A stretch of DNA of 64,000 bases from Saprospiraceae bacterium (GCA_016709995.1 JADJLQ010000002.1:310001-374000), one strand, 5' to 3'. Shown: positions 51,125 to 60,500, numbered from the stretch's first letter. Notes: generated by a model not told the origin, from the letters alone. Made by a program: numbers and translations.

Positions 51125-51850
51125 ATGACACTGACAGAAATTATTAAGCTTAGACGATCCGTGAGGCGATTTGATACAAAGGCTTCCTTTGATCATGAGG
51201 CAGTCACCCGTGCGCTCGAATTGGCTATGTTGGCACCTAATTCGTCCAACCTTCAAACCTGGGAGTTTTACCGCTTAAAAGATAAATCCAGGATAGCGGC
51301 TATGGTCCCGCTATGCTTAAAACAAAATGCTGCACGCACTGCCTCTGAACTGGTGCTTTTCGTCAGCAGAAAAGATCATTGGAAAGCAAGATGCAAGTGG
51401 CATCTTGATCATACCTTGCAAGAGATCGAGGCCAGGCCGGAAGACCACAAAAAATTGAATAAAAGCCTTAGATATTACGGTACCTCCATACCTTATTTTT
51501 ATCGAAATGACTTTTTAGGTATCCATACAATTATCAGGAAGGTCAACTTATTGATACAGGATATACGCCACCATCCTTTTATACGATGGACCTCGTCTTC
51601 TGATCTTCGGGTGGTCTCCCACAAGTCCCTGGCTCTGGCTGCTGAGAATTTTATGTTGAGCATGACAGATCAGGGGTATGCTACTTGCCCGATGGAAGGC
51701 TTTGATCACAAAAAAGTCAAAAAATTTTTAAAACTACCCAGCGAAGCTGATATCAGCATGATCATTGCTTGTGGGGTCGGATTGCCAGAGGGCATCTATA
51801 ATGAAAGACGACGGTTACCATACGATCAGGTGGTTTTCGACCTGGGGTAA
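51125..51850 (+). CDS. nitroreductase family protein
   Basis: A 241-residue flavin (FMN) oxidoreductase. RRSVRRFDTKASFDHEAVTR is the start of the family, with RSVR making FMN contacts. LAPNSSNLQTWEFYRL is the following conserved helix, and MSMTDQGYATCPMEGFD and IACGVGLPEG lie in the second half. Members reduce nitroaromatics, quinones or other electrophiles with NAD(P)H. The cytoplasmic protein has an inserted segment of about 40 residues after RKDHW (CKWHLDHTLQEIEARP) that is not general. It stands 49 bases after the GH172 gene. Confidence 0.9.
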   Translation: MTLTEIIKLRRSVRRFDTKASFDHEAVTRALELAMLAPNSSNLQTWEFYRLKDKSRIAAMVPLCLKQNAARTASELVLFVSRKDHWKARCKWHLDHTLQEIEARPEDHKKLNKSLRYYGTSIPYFYRNDFLGIHTIIRKVNLLIQDIRHHPFIRWTSSSDLRVVSHKSLALAAENFMLSMTDQGYATCPMEGFDHKKVKKFLKLPSEADISMIIACGVGLPEGIYNERRRLPYDQVVFDLG

Positions 51851-51861
51851 TTAAATACTTA

Positions 51862-51869
51862 TACTTTTA
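51862..51869 (+). promoter_or_regulatory. possible -7 box TACTTTTA before the hypothetical gene at 51874
   Basis: TACTTTTA ends 4 nt before the ATG, one base off TAnnTTTG. Same spacing as other boxes here. Confidence 0.3.
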
Positions 51870-51873
51870 CAAC

Positions 51874-52566
51874 ATGATTAAATTCAAAAGATACATTTTT
51901 TATATCAGCACGATCCTGGTGGCGACCCATTCAGGGATATGTCAGTCAGATGCCATTTTCGGTAATAGTATCTCTGATCAACTTCTGGTTAAAATGAAAT
52001 CAGGGCTTAATACTCAATCCTATGAGTCTATTCAGGGCAGCCCTTATTCAAACGATTCTTTCATAATAGGCACAATCCGTACGGTAAAAGGAGTTTTTGA
52101 GGGAATACCTTTGAGATTCGATCTCTACAGTCAATGGATGGAATTTAAAGAGAAAGGTCAAACCTATATCATGGACCCTACTCCTTCAATTACTCAAGTT
52201 CATTTTGGTGACGAATCAGTATATGTATATCCGTATAATGATCAGGGCAGGTTTAAACTCGCCTATTTTTATCAATTGGATTCCGGACAAGTCAAATTGT
52301 TGATGAAAAAAACAATAAAATTTAATCCAAAATTGCCGGCAAAACCGATGGCTGATGAAACACCGGCAAAATTTACTCCCTCTAAAACCTTGTTTTATAT
52401 CAAAGCCGTCAATCAGGAAGCTATTGAAATCACCAATGTCAAAAAACTGGCGGAGTTATTTCCTGACCATCAAAAAGAAGTGGAGTCCTTCATGACGAAA
52501 AAAAAGACCAAACTAAAAGAAGACGATCTGATCGAACTTTGGTCTTATTATAATAGATTGCATTAA
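51874..52566 (+). CDS. conserved exported hypothetical protein
   Basis: A 230-residue protein with signal MIKFKRYIFYISTILVATHS. The mature part begins with IQGSPYSNDSFIIGTIRTVKG, then GIPLRFDLYSQWMEFKEKGQ, and ends LAELFPDHQKEVESFM, followed by a lysine-rich stretch and LIELWSYYNRLH. The pattern resembles a family of uncharacterised Bacteroidota proteins with a beta-rich start, but I cannot name it. It may be periplasmic. The gene is alone between the nitroreductase and the convergent luciferase-like gene. Confidence 0.75.
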   Translation: MIKFKRYIFYISTILVATHSGICQSDAIFGNSISDQLLVKMKSGLNTQSYESIQGSPYSNDSFIIGTIRTVKGVFEGIPLRFDLYSQWMEFKEKGQTYIMDPTPSITQVHFGDESVYVYPYNDQGRFKLAYFYQLDSGQVKLLMKKTIKFNPKLPAKPMADETPAKFTPSKTLFYIKAVNQEAIEITNVKKLAELFPDHQKEVESFMTKKKTKLKEDDLIELWSYYNRLH

Positions 52567-52579
52567 AAATAGTCAGATC

Positions 52580-53599
52580 CTACTCTCTGATAGCTGGCGC
52601 TACAACATTTCCAAATAATTCTATCGACCGCATGATTTGCTGATGGGGCATAGGGCCCACACTCATCTGAGCAAGGAATCGTGTATTTTGAAATATGCTA
52701 CGGATGTATTTTATTTTCTCAATCACGGTGGTAGGACTACCCACCAATAATGATCCTTTGGGAGATCGCATCTGCTCATACCCCATTCTATTCATAGGTC
52801 CCCAGCCACGCTCGCGTCCTATGCGGGACATGACTTCTGCATAGGGACCATAATATTCATCAGCTGCTTGTTGGTCCGTATCTGAAATATATACATGACA
52901 GTTGATACCGATTTGTATTTTTTTCGGATCATGACCGTTGTCGTTCCATGTCTTACGATAAAGATTGATGAGCGGTACAAATTGGTCTAAGGAACCTCCA
53001 ATGATAGCCAGGGTCAGCGGCAAACCCAATTTGCCTGCCCTGATAGCAGAGTCCGGAGTACCGCCTATCGCTATCCATACCGGCAGTGGGTGTTGCAATG
53101 GACGGGGATACACTCCCATACCTGACATTGCCGATCGATGCCTTCCTCTCCAGGTGATCTTTTCATCCTGATCAAGCTTGAGCAATAAATCCAGTTTTTC
53201 TGTAAACAAGGTATCATAATCATTGAGGTCATATCCAAATAATGGAAATGACTCTATGAATGAGCCGCGTCCCGCCATGATCTCAGCCCTTCCATTAGAT
53301 AGCAGATCAAGTGTAGCAAACTGTTGATACACCCGCACCGGGTCGTCGCTGCTGAGTACAGTCACCGCACTGGAAAGCCTGATTTGTTTTGTCCTGGCTG
53401 CTGCTGCGGCCAGTATCACTGCAGGTGAAGATGCTATAAAATCCGGACGATGATGTTCACCAATCGCGTAGACCTCCAGTCCTATGTCATCTGCCAGAGA
53501 GATCTCTTCCATCAGTTCGGCCATGCGTACCTGACCACGAATACCTGCATCCTCCGGCGAAGGAGCCATCTCCACAAAACTACATAATCCTAATTGCAT
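52580..53599 (-). CDS. LLM class flavin-dependent oxidoreductase (luciferase-like)
   Basis: About 339 residues from the ATG at 53599, where the luciferase-like fold begins with MQLGLCSFVEM; an upstream extension to 53641 is rejected. Conserved features are YAIGEHHRPDFIASSPAVILAAAA near 42-65, IRLSSAVTVLSSDDPVRVYQQ, LDLLSNGRAEIMAGRGSF and VWIAIGGTPDSAIRAGKLGLP. The family uses F420 or FMN and reduces or oxidises organic substrates; the presence of F420 biosynthesis in the organism is not known, so FMN is the safer guess. The mscL gene is immediately upstream on the same strand but separated by a terminator. Confidence 0.92.
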   Translation of the reverse strand: MQLGLCSFVEMAPSPEDAGIRGQVRMAELMEEISLADDIGLEVYAIGEHHRPDFIASSPAVILAAAAARTKQIRLSSAVTVLSSDDPVRVYQQFATLDLLSNGRAEIMAGRGSFIESFPLFGYDLNDYDTLFTEKLDLLLKLDQDEKITWRGRHRSAMSGMGVYPRPLQHPLPVWIAIGGTPDSAIRAGKLGLPLTLAIIGGSLDQFVPLINLYRKTWNDNGHDPKKIQIGINCHVYISDTDQQAADEYYGPYAEVMSRIGRERGWGPMNRMGYEQMRSPKGSLLVGSPTTVIEKIKYIRSIFQNTRFLAQMSVGPMPHQQIMRSIELFGNVVAPAIRE

Positions 53600-53692
53600 A
53601 AAATATCCATTTAAATTTATTTCAAAGCCAATGGAGAACAAATATTTAATGTGAATGTTGCAACTTGAATGAATTCATTCCGTTAAAACACA

Positions 53693-53720
53693 AAAGCCAT
53701 CCACCTGGGTGAATGGCTTT
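53693..53720 (-). terminator. rho-independent terminator of mscL
   Basis: AAAGCCAT (53693-53700) and ATGGCTTT (53713-53720) form an 8-bp stem, extended inside the loop by CACC/GGTG. On the minus strand it follows the mscL stop and is followed by a T-rich stretch. Its plus-strand side also has T residues, so it may act both ways. Confidence 0.75.
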
Positions 53721-53759
53721 TTGATTCAAAAATATTTGCCTTGAGAAATTTTTTGATCC

Positions 53760-54161
53760 TTATTTTTTGAGTAGATCTCTGATCTCACTCAATAATACTT
53801 CAGAGGTAGAAGGTCCTGCAGGAGGTGCCGGAGGCTCACTTGCTTTTAATTTAGAAACAAATTTGACAATGAGAAATACTGGAAATGCTACCAATAAGAA
53901 ATCAACGATAGACTGAATAAACTTGCCAATACCAAAATAAATACCAGGTGTAACCTCTTTGCCATCAGCACCCATCACAGCATCTTGCAAGGTGTATTTC
54001 CAGTCAGCAAAATTGACCTTAAAAATAGAACCGATCACCGGCATCAGGATATCCTCCACAAGAGAACCGACGATCTTGCCAAAGGCAGCTCCTAATATGA
54101 CTGCTACTGCAAGGTCGAGCACATTGCCGTTTTTGATAAATTCTTTAAAGCCTTTGAGCAT
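53760..54161 (-). CDS. mscL: large-conductance mechanosensitive channel
   Basis: A 133-residue inner-membrane channel that opens on membrane tension to release solutes during hypo-osmotic shock. The N-terminal GFKEFIKNGNVLDLAVAVIL and then GAAFGKIVGSLVEDILMP are the family signature (first helix and pore), followed by a periplasmic loop (DWKYTLQDAVMGADGK) and the second helix FIQSIVDFLLVAFPVFLIVK. The cytoplasmic C-terminal helix ends in LLSEIRDLLKK. The length is typical. The gene is transcribed alone and ends at a terminator. Confidence 0.98.
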   Translation of the reverse strand: MLKGFKEFIKNGNVLDLAVAVILGAAFGKIVGSLVEDILMPVIGSIFKVNFADWKYTLQDAVMGADGKEVTPGIYFGIGKFIQSIVDFLLVAFPVFLIVKFVSKLKASEPPAPPAGPSTSEVLLSEIRDLLKK

Positions 54162-54393
54162 ATAATTAAGGTTTTATTTTTTTCGAAGTAAATATATAAA
54201 ATTAACTTCTATATATAAAAAAATATTATGTAACCGTCTTTTGGTCAGGCAGCAAATCAGCTTGCTATTCTCTTCAATGAATTTGTTAAATACAGTTAGA
54301 ATAGTATTGAAGAAGATACACAGAGAAAGGTTTTTAGAAAGTAGATTGGTGGATGTAGAAAAAGAGTTCTATTTTTCCCAAAAAATAAAAACT

Positions 54394-55437
54394 ATGATTC
54401 CAGCAAAAGCGTATGCAGCTTATCAACCAGACCAACCACTCAAGCCGTTTGAGTTTAACCGAAGAGCTGTAGGACCTCACGATATACAGATCGAGATAAA
54501 ATACTGTGGAGTGTGTCACAGTGATTTGCACCGGGCACGTGGTGAGTGGAAGGGTACAGATTATCCATTGGTGCCAGGTCATGAAATTGTAGGGATCGTC
54601 CTGTCGGTGGGTAGTCATGTCTCCAAATTTAAAAAGGGTGATCTAGCAGCTGTAGGTGTGATCGTCGACTCTTGTCGTGAATGTGCCAACTGCCGTCAGG
54701 AAATGGAGAACTATTGTGTCGAAGGTCCCACCGGAACTTATAATGTAAAGGAAAGAGATGGATCGGGCATCACCAGGGGCGGCTATTCTTCACAGATAGT
54801 CACAGATCAGCGATTTGTGTATCATTTTTCTGACAAACTGGATATGAAAGCAGTAGCGCCTCTATTGTGCGCTGGCATCACCACCTATTCACCACTTAAG
54901 TATGCGGGTGTAAAAAAAGGCATGAAGGTGGGCGTAGCCGGTCTTGGCGGCTTAGGTCATATGGGTGTAAAGTTTGCAGTAGCTTTTGGCGCTGAGGTGA
55001 CCCTGATCAGCCATACTCCTTCTAAAGAACAAGACGCTAAAAGATTAGGAGCACATCATTTTTTGTTGTCCAGCGATACCGATCAGATGAAAAAGCATGA
55101 AAGTTATTTTGACATTATATTGAATGCTATCTCTGCTCAACACGATTATAAAAAATACCTTGACTTGCTAGCGCTCAATGGTAAGATGCTCTTGGTGGGT
55201 TTGCCTCCTGAAAATCCTAAAGTCGATCCTTTTGCACTTATAAAAAACCGACGCACTATCATGGGTTCTATGATTGGCGGCACCACAGAAACCCAGGAAA
55301 TGTTGGACTTTTGTGCAGAGCATAATATCGTCTCTGATATTGAGCTCATCCCTATTCAAAAAATTGACGAAGCATATGATCGTATGGTCAAAGGGGATGT
55401 GCGTTATAGGTTTGTGATCGATATGAGTACTTTGTAA
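54394..55437 (+). CDS. zinc-dependent NAD(P) alcohol dehydrogenase (cinnamyl alcohol dehydrogenase-like)
   Basis: 347 residues from ATG at 54394; the longer frame from 54241 is not protein-like. The catalytic zinc site uses Cys and His in YCGVCHSDLHRARG and GHEIVGIV, and the structural zinc is bound by the four cysteines of CRECANCRQEMENYC. GVAGLGGLGHMGVKFA binds the nucleotide. The family reduces aldehydes or oxidises alcohols in the cytoplasm. The block KAVAPLLCAGITTYSPLKYAG is typical of the CAD/YahK group, which prefers NADPH and aldehydes. It stands alone, with a TonB-dependent receptor gene 121 bases downstream. Confidence 0.95.
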   Translation: MIPAKAYAAYQPDQPLKPFEFNRRAVGPHDIQIEIKYCGVCHSDLHRARGEWKGTDYPLVPGHEIVGIVLSVGSHVSKFKKGDLAAVGVIVDSCRECANCRQEMENYCVEGPTGTYNVKERDGSGITRGGYSSQIVTDQRFVYHFSDKLDMKAVAPLLCAGITTYSPLKYAGVKKGMKVGVAGLGGLGHMGVKFAVAFGAEVTLISHTPSKEQDAKRLGAHHFLLSSDTDQMKKHESYFDIILNAISAQHDYKKYLDLLALNGKMLLVGLPPENPKVDPFALIKNRRTIMGSMIGGTTETQEMLDFCAEHNIVSDIELIPIQKIDEAYDRMVKGDVRYRFVIDMSTL

Positions 55438-55558
55438 TATTTGATTTTTAGTACAAAAGCTGCAAAACATTATTGTAGAATTTTCTTCAACCAAATGGTC
55501 CATGAGTTGTTTCTAGACTGAATTATTTATCAGTTTTCATTAATAACTTAATCGTCCT

Positions 55559-58009
55559 ATGGTTTTTTTTAGATGCATTGTATTGATCCTGGTATATCTG
55601 CCATTCACTTTGTCAAGTCAATCTTTGGGTAGTGTCACCGGTAAAGTTATCGATCGATATCAGCAGTACCCACTAGAATTTGTCAATGTGCAGGTTGATG
55701 GGACAGCCAAAGGAGGCGCCACCGATTCGTTGGGTTATTTTTTAATAGACAATATCCCTGTAGGTACCTATAATTTGTTATTCAGTTCATTAGGGTACAA
55801 AACATTTACACTCTTTAATGTGGTCATCACCAGCGGTAATCAAAGTAACTTTTCGATCGAACTGGAGGAGGAAGCCAATACACTCACTGAGATTGTTGTA
55901 AAAGGCACTAATCGAACTGTCAAGGCGGCTACTATCGAAACACCATTGAGTGTCCAGCGGGTGACTACCGAAGAAATCCGCAGCAATCCGGGAGGCAATT
56001 TTGATATCAGTAAAGTCATACAAACATTGCCGGGAGTAGGTGGTGGAGCAGGGGGAGGTAGTTTCAGAAATGATATCATCATCCGGGGAGGCGCGCCCAA
56101 TGAAAATGTATTTTATCTCGATGGTATCGAAGTGCCTGTGATCAATCATTTTCAAACCCAGGGCAGTAGTGGCGGACCTCAGGGTATGCTCAATGTGAGC
56201 TTTATCGAAGATGTAAAGTTGACTACTTCTGCTTTTGATGCCAGGTATGACAATGCCATGAGCTCCGTGTTTCAATTTAAACAGAAAAACGGCAATCCCA
56301 ATCAGGTACAAGGCAATGTGCGGCTCAGTGCCACTGAATTGGCCGCTACTCTGGAAGGTCCGCTATCAAAACAAAGACAAACCACTTTTCTGGCTTCAGC
56401 CCGGCGATCATATCTGCAACTATTATTCAAGGCGATAGATCTTCCCATCAGGCCAAATTATTGGGATTTTCAGACCAAAATCACGCACCAGATCAATAAA
56501 AAGACCACCCTCAATTTTATAGGCTTGGGAGCAATCGATGAGTTCAGCTTTGCTGTACCCAAAGAAAGTACCCCTGAAAAAAGTTATATCATCAATTCAG
56601 GACCCTTAGTGAACCAATGGAATTACACCGTAGGTGCATCTTTAAAAAAATTGATTGCTCATGGATATTTCAATCTTGCACTGAGCAGGACTCATTTTGA
56701 CAATGCTATTCACAAATTTGAAGACAATTCAAACCCTACTCCGGACAATACCAGCCTGGATGTGGCCTCTAACGAACAAGAAAACAAACTGCGCCTGGAT
56801 ATCAATCAAACGATCGGCGGTTGGAAACTAGCCTACGGTGCTTCTATTCAATCTGCAGATTATTTTAATCAGACATATACCTTGATCAGAAAAGAAATCA
56901 GAGACGATCAGGGTACACTGCTTCAACCATCCATTGCATATAATTTTAATAGCCCTTTGCCCACCATCATAAAGTATGGCGCTTTTTTACAAGTGGGTAG
57001 AAGAGTAGCCAGTGATCGGCTGGGCATCTCTGCAGGCATCAGAACTGACATGAATTCATTTACACAGACGGGTGACCAGCCTCTAAAAACTTTATCACCG
57101 CGTATTTCATTGACTTATGCTTTGAGTGATCGATGGAATGTCAATGCATCCTTAGGCCGTTATTATAAATTAGCCCCCTATACGATACTTGGATATGCGG
57201 ATAACCAAAATCAGCTGGTAAATAAAAATGCAGATTACCTCTCCAGCGATCACTATGTGACAGGTTTTGAATACATTCCTGCTGAAAACCTTCGTTTTAC
57301 CCTGGAGGGATTTTACAAAAAATATCGTCAGGTACCGATCTCTATACAGAATGGTATCTCCTTGTCCAATCTTGGAGCAGACTTTAATATACTCGGCAAT
57401 GAAGCTGTCAGGACAGATGGCCTGGGCAAAGCCTATGGACTGGAGTTTTTCGCGCAGAAAAAACTGACCGATCGGTTTTTTGGTATTCTGTCATATACTT
57501 TTTATCGCAGCCTTTATAACGGGACCAATGGTCAATATGCTCCCAGCAGTTGGGACAATCGACAATTGCTCTCCATGACGGTTGGGTATAAGTTTAAGCG
57601 TAATTGGGAGGTTGGGCTCAAGTTTCGATACCAGGGAGGAGCACCCTACACTCCTTTTGATGAAAACCTCTCCAGAATTAATTATCTTTCACAAGGAATC
57701 GGCACTCCAGATTATATGCGGGTCAATAGTCAACGGCTTAGCTCTTTTAACAGCTCAGACCTTCGAATTGACAAAAAATGGAATTTTAGGCATACCTCCA
57801 TTGATCTCTTTTTGGATGTTAGCAACTGGTACCTTGCTAAAAACCCTGCCATCCCGGAATATACTTTTGAACGAACAGCCGACAATACTGCATTTAAAAC
57901 TTCGGATGGTTTAGCTATACAGCCTGATGGTCGTAATGCGATACCGACCCGCGTCAAAAACGATGATCCTTTTTTTACTCCTTCGATTGGACTAATCGTA
58001 GAGTTTTAA
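55559..58009 (+). CDS. TonB-dependent receptor with carboxypeptidase-regulatory domain
   Basis: An 816-residue outer membrane protein with signal MVFFRCIVLILVYLPFTLSSQ. A carboxypeptidase-regulatory-like domain of about 24-105 (SVTGKVIDRYQQYPLEFVNVQVDG) is followed by the plug: TPLSVQRVTTEEIRSNPGGN then FDISKVIQTLPGVGG near 160 and RNDIIIRGGAPNENVFYLDG, with the usual IRGxxxxxxxxxxDG pattern. The remaining 560 residues form a barrel ending GLIVEF. It would take up a ligand through TonB; the missing SusD-like neighbour suggests a siderophore, vitamin or small peptide rather than a glycan, but this is unproven. The pirin gene follows 21 bases after its stop. Confidence 0.93.
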   Translation: MVFFRCIVLILVYLPFTLSSQSLGSVTGKVIDRYQQYPLEFVNVQVDGTAKGGATDSLGYFLIDNIPVGTYNLLFSSLGYKTFTLFNVVITSGNQSNFSIELEEEANTLTEIVVKGTNRTVKAATIETPLSVQRVTTEEIRSNPGGNFDISKVIQTLPGVGGGAGGGSFRNDIIIRGGAPNENVFYLDGIEVPVINHFQTQGSSGGPQGMLNVSFIEDVKLTTSAFDARYDNAMSSVFQFKQKNGNPNQVQGNVRLSATELAATLEGPLSKQRQTTFLASARRSYLQLLFKAIDLPIRPNYWDFQTKITHQINKKTTLNFIGLGAIDEFSFAVPKESTPEKSYIINSGPLVNQWNYTVGASLKKLIAHGYFNLALSRTHFDNAIHKFEDNSNPTPDNTSLDVASNEQENKLRLDINQTIGGWKLAYGASIQSADYFNQTYTLIRKEIRDDQGTLLQPSIAYNFNSPLPTIIKYGAFLQVGRRVASDRLGISAGIRTDMNSFTQTGDQPLKTLSPRISLTYALSDRWNVNASLGRYYKLAPYTILGYADNQNQLVNKNADYLSSDHYVTGFEYIPAENLRFTLEGFYKKYRQVPISIQNGISLSNLGADFNILGNEAVRTDGLGKAYGLEFFAQKKLTDRFFGILSYTFYRSLYNGTNGQYAPSSWDNRQLLSMTVGYKFKRNWEVGLKFRYQGGAPYTPFDENLSRINYLSQGIGTPDYMRVNSQRLSSFNSSDLRIDKKWNFRHTSIDLFLDVSNWYLAKNPAIPEYTFERTADNTAFKTSDGLAIQPDGRNAIPTRVKNDDPFFTPSIGLIVEF

Positions 58010-58030
58010 AGTCCATATTTGTATAATTTT

Positions 58031-58888
58031 ATGTTTCGCACGATTAAAAGAATTCACTCCGCTGTCTACCGCCCAATAGATGATCTTATCACCTACTCGC
58101 CATTACCTACCCCTACACTTGATCAGATAGATCCATTTATTTTTCTCAATCATCACGGTCCTCAGATTTACCCGGCCCACAATCATGGATTGCCTTTTGG
58201 CCCCCATCCCCACAGAGGTATGGAGACAGTGACTTTCATTTTGCAAGGAGATATTGCGCACAGAGATAGCAGTGGACATCAAAGTGTGATCACCTCCGGG
58301 GGTATTCAATGGATGACGGCAGGGAGTGGTCTGATTCATGCAGAGACCTCCTCAGAACGGTTTTTGGAAGATGGTGGTCCTATGGAGATCTTGCAGCTTT
58401 GGCTCAATCTTCCGGCAAAATATAAAATGACTCCACCATTTTACAAAGGACTTCAGGAGGCAGATATTCCAGTCATCGTGGCCAGGGATGAAATCACAAG
58501 AATTCAACTGATTTCTGGCAGCCTGGATAGTACCACCGGACCCATCACGCCTTTGACAGATGTTTTCATGAGTATAATACATCTTGCCTCTGGATCGGAT
58601 ATCCAGCTTTCGGTACCTGATGAAAAAAATATTTTCCTTTATGTGGTGCATGGGCATATTCTGATAAGGGGACAGATCATACCAAAACTACATTTGGCAG
58701 AGTTTAATAATGATGGTCATGAATTGAATATAAAATCAGATCAATCCGCACTGATTTTATGTGGCCACGCCACACCCTTCAATGAACCAAAAGTAGCACG
58801 TGGACCATTTGTCATGAATACCGAACAAGAGATATACCAGGCTTACCAGGACTATCACGCCGGAAAATTTGGGTCCTGGACTCAGTAA
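58031..58888 (+). CDS. pirin family protein
   Basis: About 285 residues from ATG at 58031; the TTG at 58019 is not favoured. The bicupin signature lies near the start: YPAHNHGLPFGPHPHRGMET then VTFILQGDIAHRDS, and the metal-binding HAETS in SGLIHAETSSE. The remaining ARDEITRIQLISGSLDSTTG and FLYVVHGHILIRGQII blocks form the second cupin. Pirins bind a metal ion and are reported to be quercetinase-like dioxygenases or redox regulators. It is cytoplasmic and close behind the TonB-dependent receptor gene (21 bases), so the two may be co-transcribed. Confidence 0.92.
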   Translation: MFRTIKRIHSAVYRPIDDLITYSPLPTPTLDQIDPFIFLNHHGPQIYPAHNHGLPFGPHPHRGMETVTFILQGDIAHRDSSGHQSVITSGGIQWMTAGSGLIHAETSSERFLEDGGPMEILQLWLNLPAKYKMTPPFYKGLQEADIPVIVARDEITRIQLISGSLDSTTGPITPLTDVFMSIIHLASGSDIQLSVPDEKNIFLYVVHGHILIRGQIIPKLHLAEFNNDGHELNIKSDQSALILCGHATPFNEPKVARGPFVMNTEQEIYQAYQDYHAGKFGSWTQ

Positions 58889-58974
58889 CTAACCAACAAA
58901 GGAAATATCGAATCAAAATCAAAATGAAATCGATTACATATCATATCTTTATTCCCTAATTTTTACTTAAAAAC

Positions 58975-60063
58975 ATGAAGCAGCTATTTTTAAGCCTGAT
59001 TGTGGCCAGTTTGATTTTTTCCTGTAAAAACTCCAGCCCAGCACCTGAGGTCACCACTACAGCAGTAGATACTACGCCTGCCAGGGCCGAACCCAAACCG
59101 ATCTCTGATCCACTGGTCACCAATATCTATACCGCAGATCCCTCTGCCCATGTTTTTGAAGGGAAGATCTATGTCTATCCATCGCATGATTTTGATTTTG
59201 GGGTAAAAGAAGATGACCTGGGGAGTCATTTTGCGATGAGAGATTATCATATCCTATCGATGGACAAAATAGGCGGTCCGGTGACCGATCATGGTGTAGC
59301 AATAGACAAAGATGATATACCCTGGGTAGGCCGTCAATTATGGGCCCCTGATGCAGCCTATGAAAATGGTAAATACTACCTCTATTTTCCTGCCAAGGAT
59401 AAAAAGGATGTTTTCAGGATTGGTGTCGCTACCTCCGCCTCACCCACGGGACCATTCAAGGCAGAAGCTCAACCAATCAAAGGGTCATACAGTATAGATC
59501 CTGCAGTATTTAAAGATGAAGATGGTAAATATTATATGTATTTCGGTGGTATTTGGGGCGGTCAGCTTCAAAGGTGGCAGACAGCTACATATGACACTGC
59601 TGCAGTAGAGCCCAATGATGAACGCCCGGCGATGGGTCCACGTGTGGCCAGATTATCAAAAGATATGTTACAATTTGCGGAGCCGGTCAAAGAAATAAAA
59701 ATAGTAGATGCCACCGGCCAGCCTATAGCAGGAAAAGACCACGATCGAAGATTTTTTGAAGCATCCTGGATGCATAAATACAACGGTAAATATTACTTCT
59801 CTTATTCTACGGGCGATACCCACTTTTTATGTTATGCCATTGGCGACAATCCTTATGGACCTTTTACTTATCAGGGGGTCATACTCAATCCGGTCATCGG
59901 CTGGACCAATCACCATTCTATCGTCGAGGTAGATGGAAAGTGGTATCTTTTTTATCATGATAGTAGCTTGTCAGGTGGCAAGACACATTTGCGCTGTGTA
60001 AAAGTCACTGAGTTGCATTACAACGAAGACGGAAGCATCCAGACGATTACTGCTTATCAATAA
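58975..60063 (+). CDS. glycoside hydrolase family 43 lipoprotein
   Basis: A 362-residue lipoprotein with signal MKQLFLSLIVASLIFSC. The five-bladed propeller of GH43 is visible: IYTADPSAHVFEGKIYVYPSHD with the base aspartate, YSIDPAVFKDEDGKYYMYFG with the pKa-modulating aspartate, and FFEASWMHKYNGKYYFSYSTGD with the acid glutamate. GH43 enzymes are arabinofuranosidases, xylosidases or galactosidases acting on side chains of plant polysaccharides. The gene is monocistronic on the plus strand. Its hydrolysed pentoses would be products for a TonB-dependent system such as that at 1247, though this is an inference. Confidence 0.93.
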   Translation: MKQLFLSLIVASLIFSCKNSSPAPEVTTTAVDTTPARAEPKPISDPLVTNIYTADPSAHVFEGKIYVYPSHDFDFGVKEDDLGSHFAMRDYHILSMDKIGGPVTDHGVAIDKDDIPWVGRQLWAPDAAYENGKYYLYFPAKDKKDVFRIGVATSASPTGPFKAEAQPIKGSYSIDPAVFKDEDGKYYMYFGGIWGGQLQRWQTATYDTAAVEPNDERPAMGPRVARLSKDMLQFAEPVKEIKIVDATGQPIAGKDHDRRFFEASWMHKYNGKYYFSYSTGDTHFLCYAIGDNPYGPFTYQGVILNPVIGWTNHHSIVEVDGKWYLFYHDSSLSGGKTHLRCVKVTELHYNEDGSIQTITAYQ

Positions 60064-60068
60064 ATAAA

Positions 60069-60100
60069 ATACCTTCGGAAGAATTATCTCCTGAAGGTAT
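60069..60100 (-). terminator. hairpin terminator of the YciI gene
   Basis: ATACCTTC (60069-60076) and GAAGGTAT (60093-60100) form an 8-bp stem. Read on the minus strand it lies directly after the YciI stop and is followed by TTTTATTTATT. It lies between convergent genes and could also act on the GH43 transcript. Confidence 0.65.
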
Positions 60101-60107
60101 CCATGAC

Positions 60108-60458
60108 TTACATGCTCATACTCATAATCTCCCTGACCTCTACCTTGCCATCTTCAAATTCCAGGATGGGGCATCCTTTTGCTAATTCCAGGGCTTCGTC
60201 ATAATTGTCAGCTTTACACATAAGATAACCACCGACCATTTCTTTACCTTCGATAAAAGGTCCGTCTGTTACTATTTTTTTATTGCCAATGATTTGTTTT
60301 CCCGATTGATCGAGCGGTTGAGCTCCAACAAACTTTCCTTGCTCTGCCATAGCACCCATCCATTGGGCCCACTTTTGCATATGAGATTGCCATGCTTCGG
60401 GTGATTGTCTCAAGGTAGCGCTGTCACCCCCTCTGAATAAAAAAAGATACTCTGTCAT
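60108..60458 (-). CDS. YciI family protein
   Basis: A 116-residue protein with the YciI/DGPF fold. MTEYLFLFRGGDS begins it, followed by MQKWAQWMGAMAEQGKFVGAQPL, IVTDGPFIEGKEMVGGYLMCKAD and DEALELAKGCPILEFEDGKVEVREI. The DGPF motif that names the family is intact. Such proteins are small dimeric ferredoxin-like folds; some act with ECF sigma factors and some on chlorinated compounds, without a general function. It is alone behind a terminator. Confidence 0.9.
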   Translation of the reverse strand: MTEYLFLFRGGDSATLRQSPEAWQSHMQKWAQWMGAMAEQGKFVGAQPLDQSGKQIIGNKKIVTDGPFIEGKEMVGGYLMCKADNYDEALELAKGCPILEFEDGKVEVREIMSMSM

Positions 60459-60500
60459 ATTATTGTTTTTTAGTTTTTGTTGAAAGAAAATGAATTCTGA

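Noticed and set aside
54241..54393. N-terminal extension of the alcohol dehydrogenase
   Set aside because: The family begins at the later ATG; the extension is AT-rich and lacks the fold.
55790..56311. 173-residue antisense ORF within the TonB-dependent receptor gene
   Set aside because: The receptor plug motifs on the plus strand are clear, and the antisense frame has no recognisable content.
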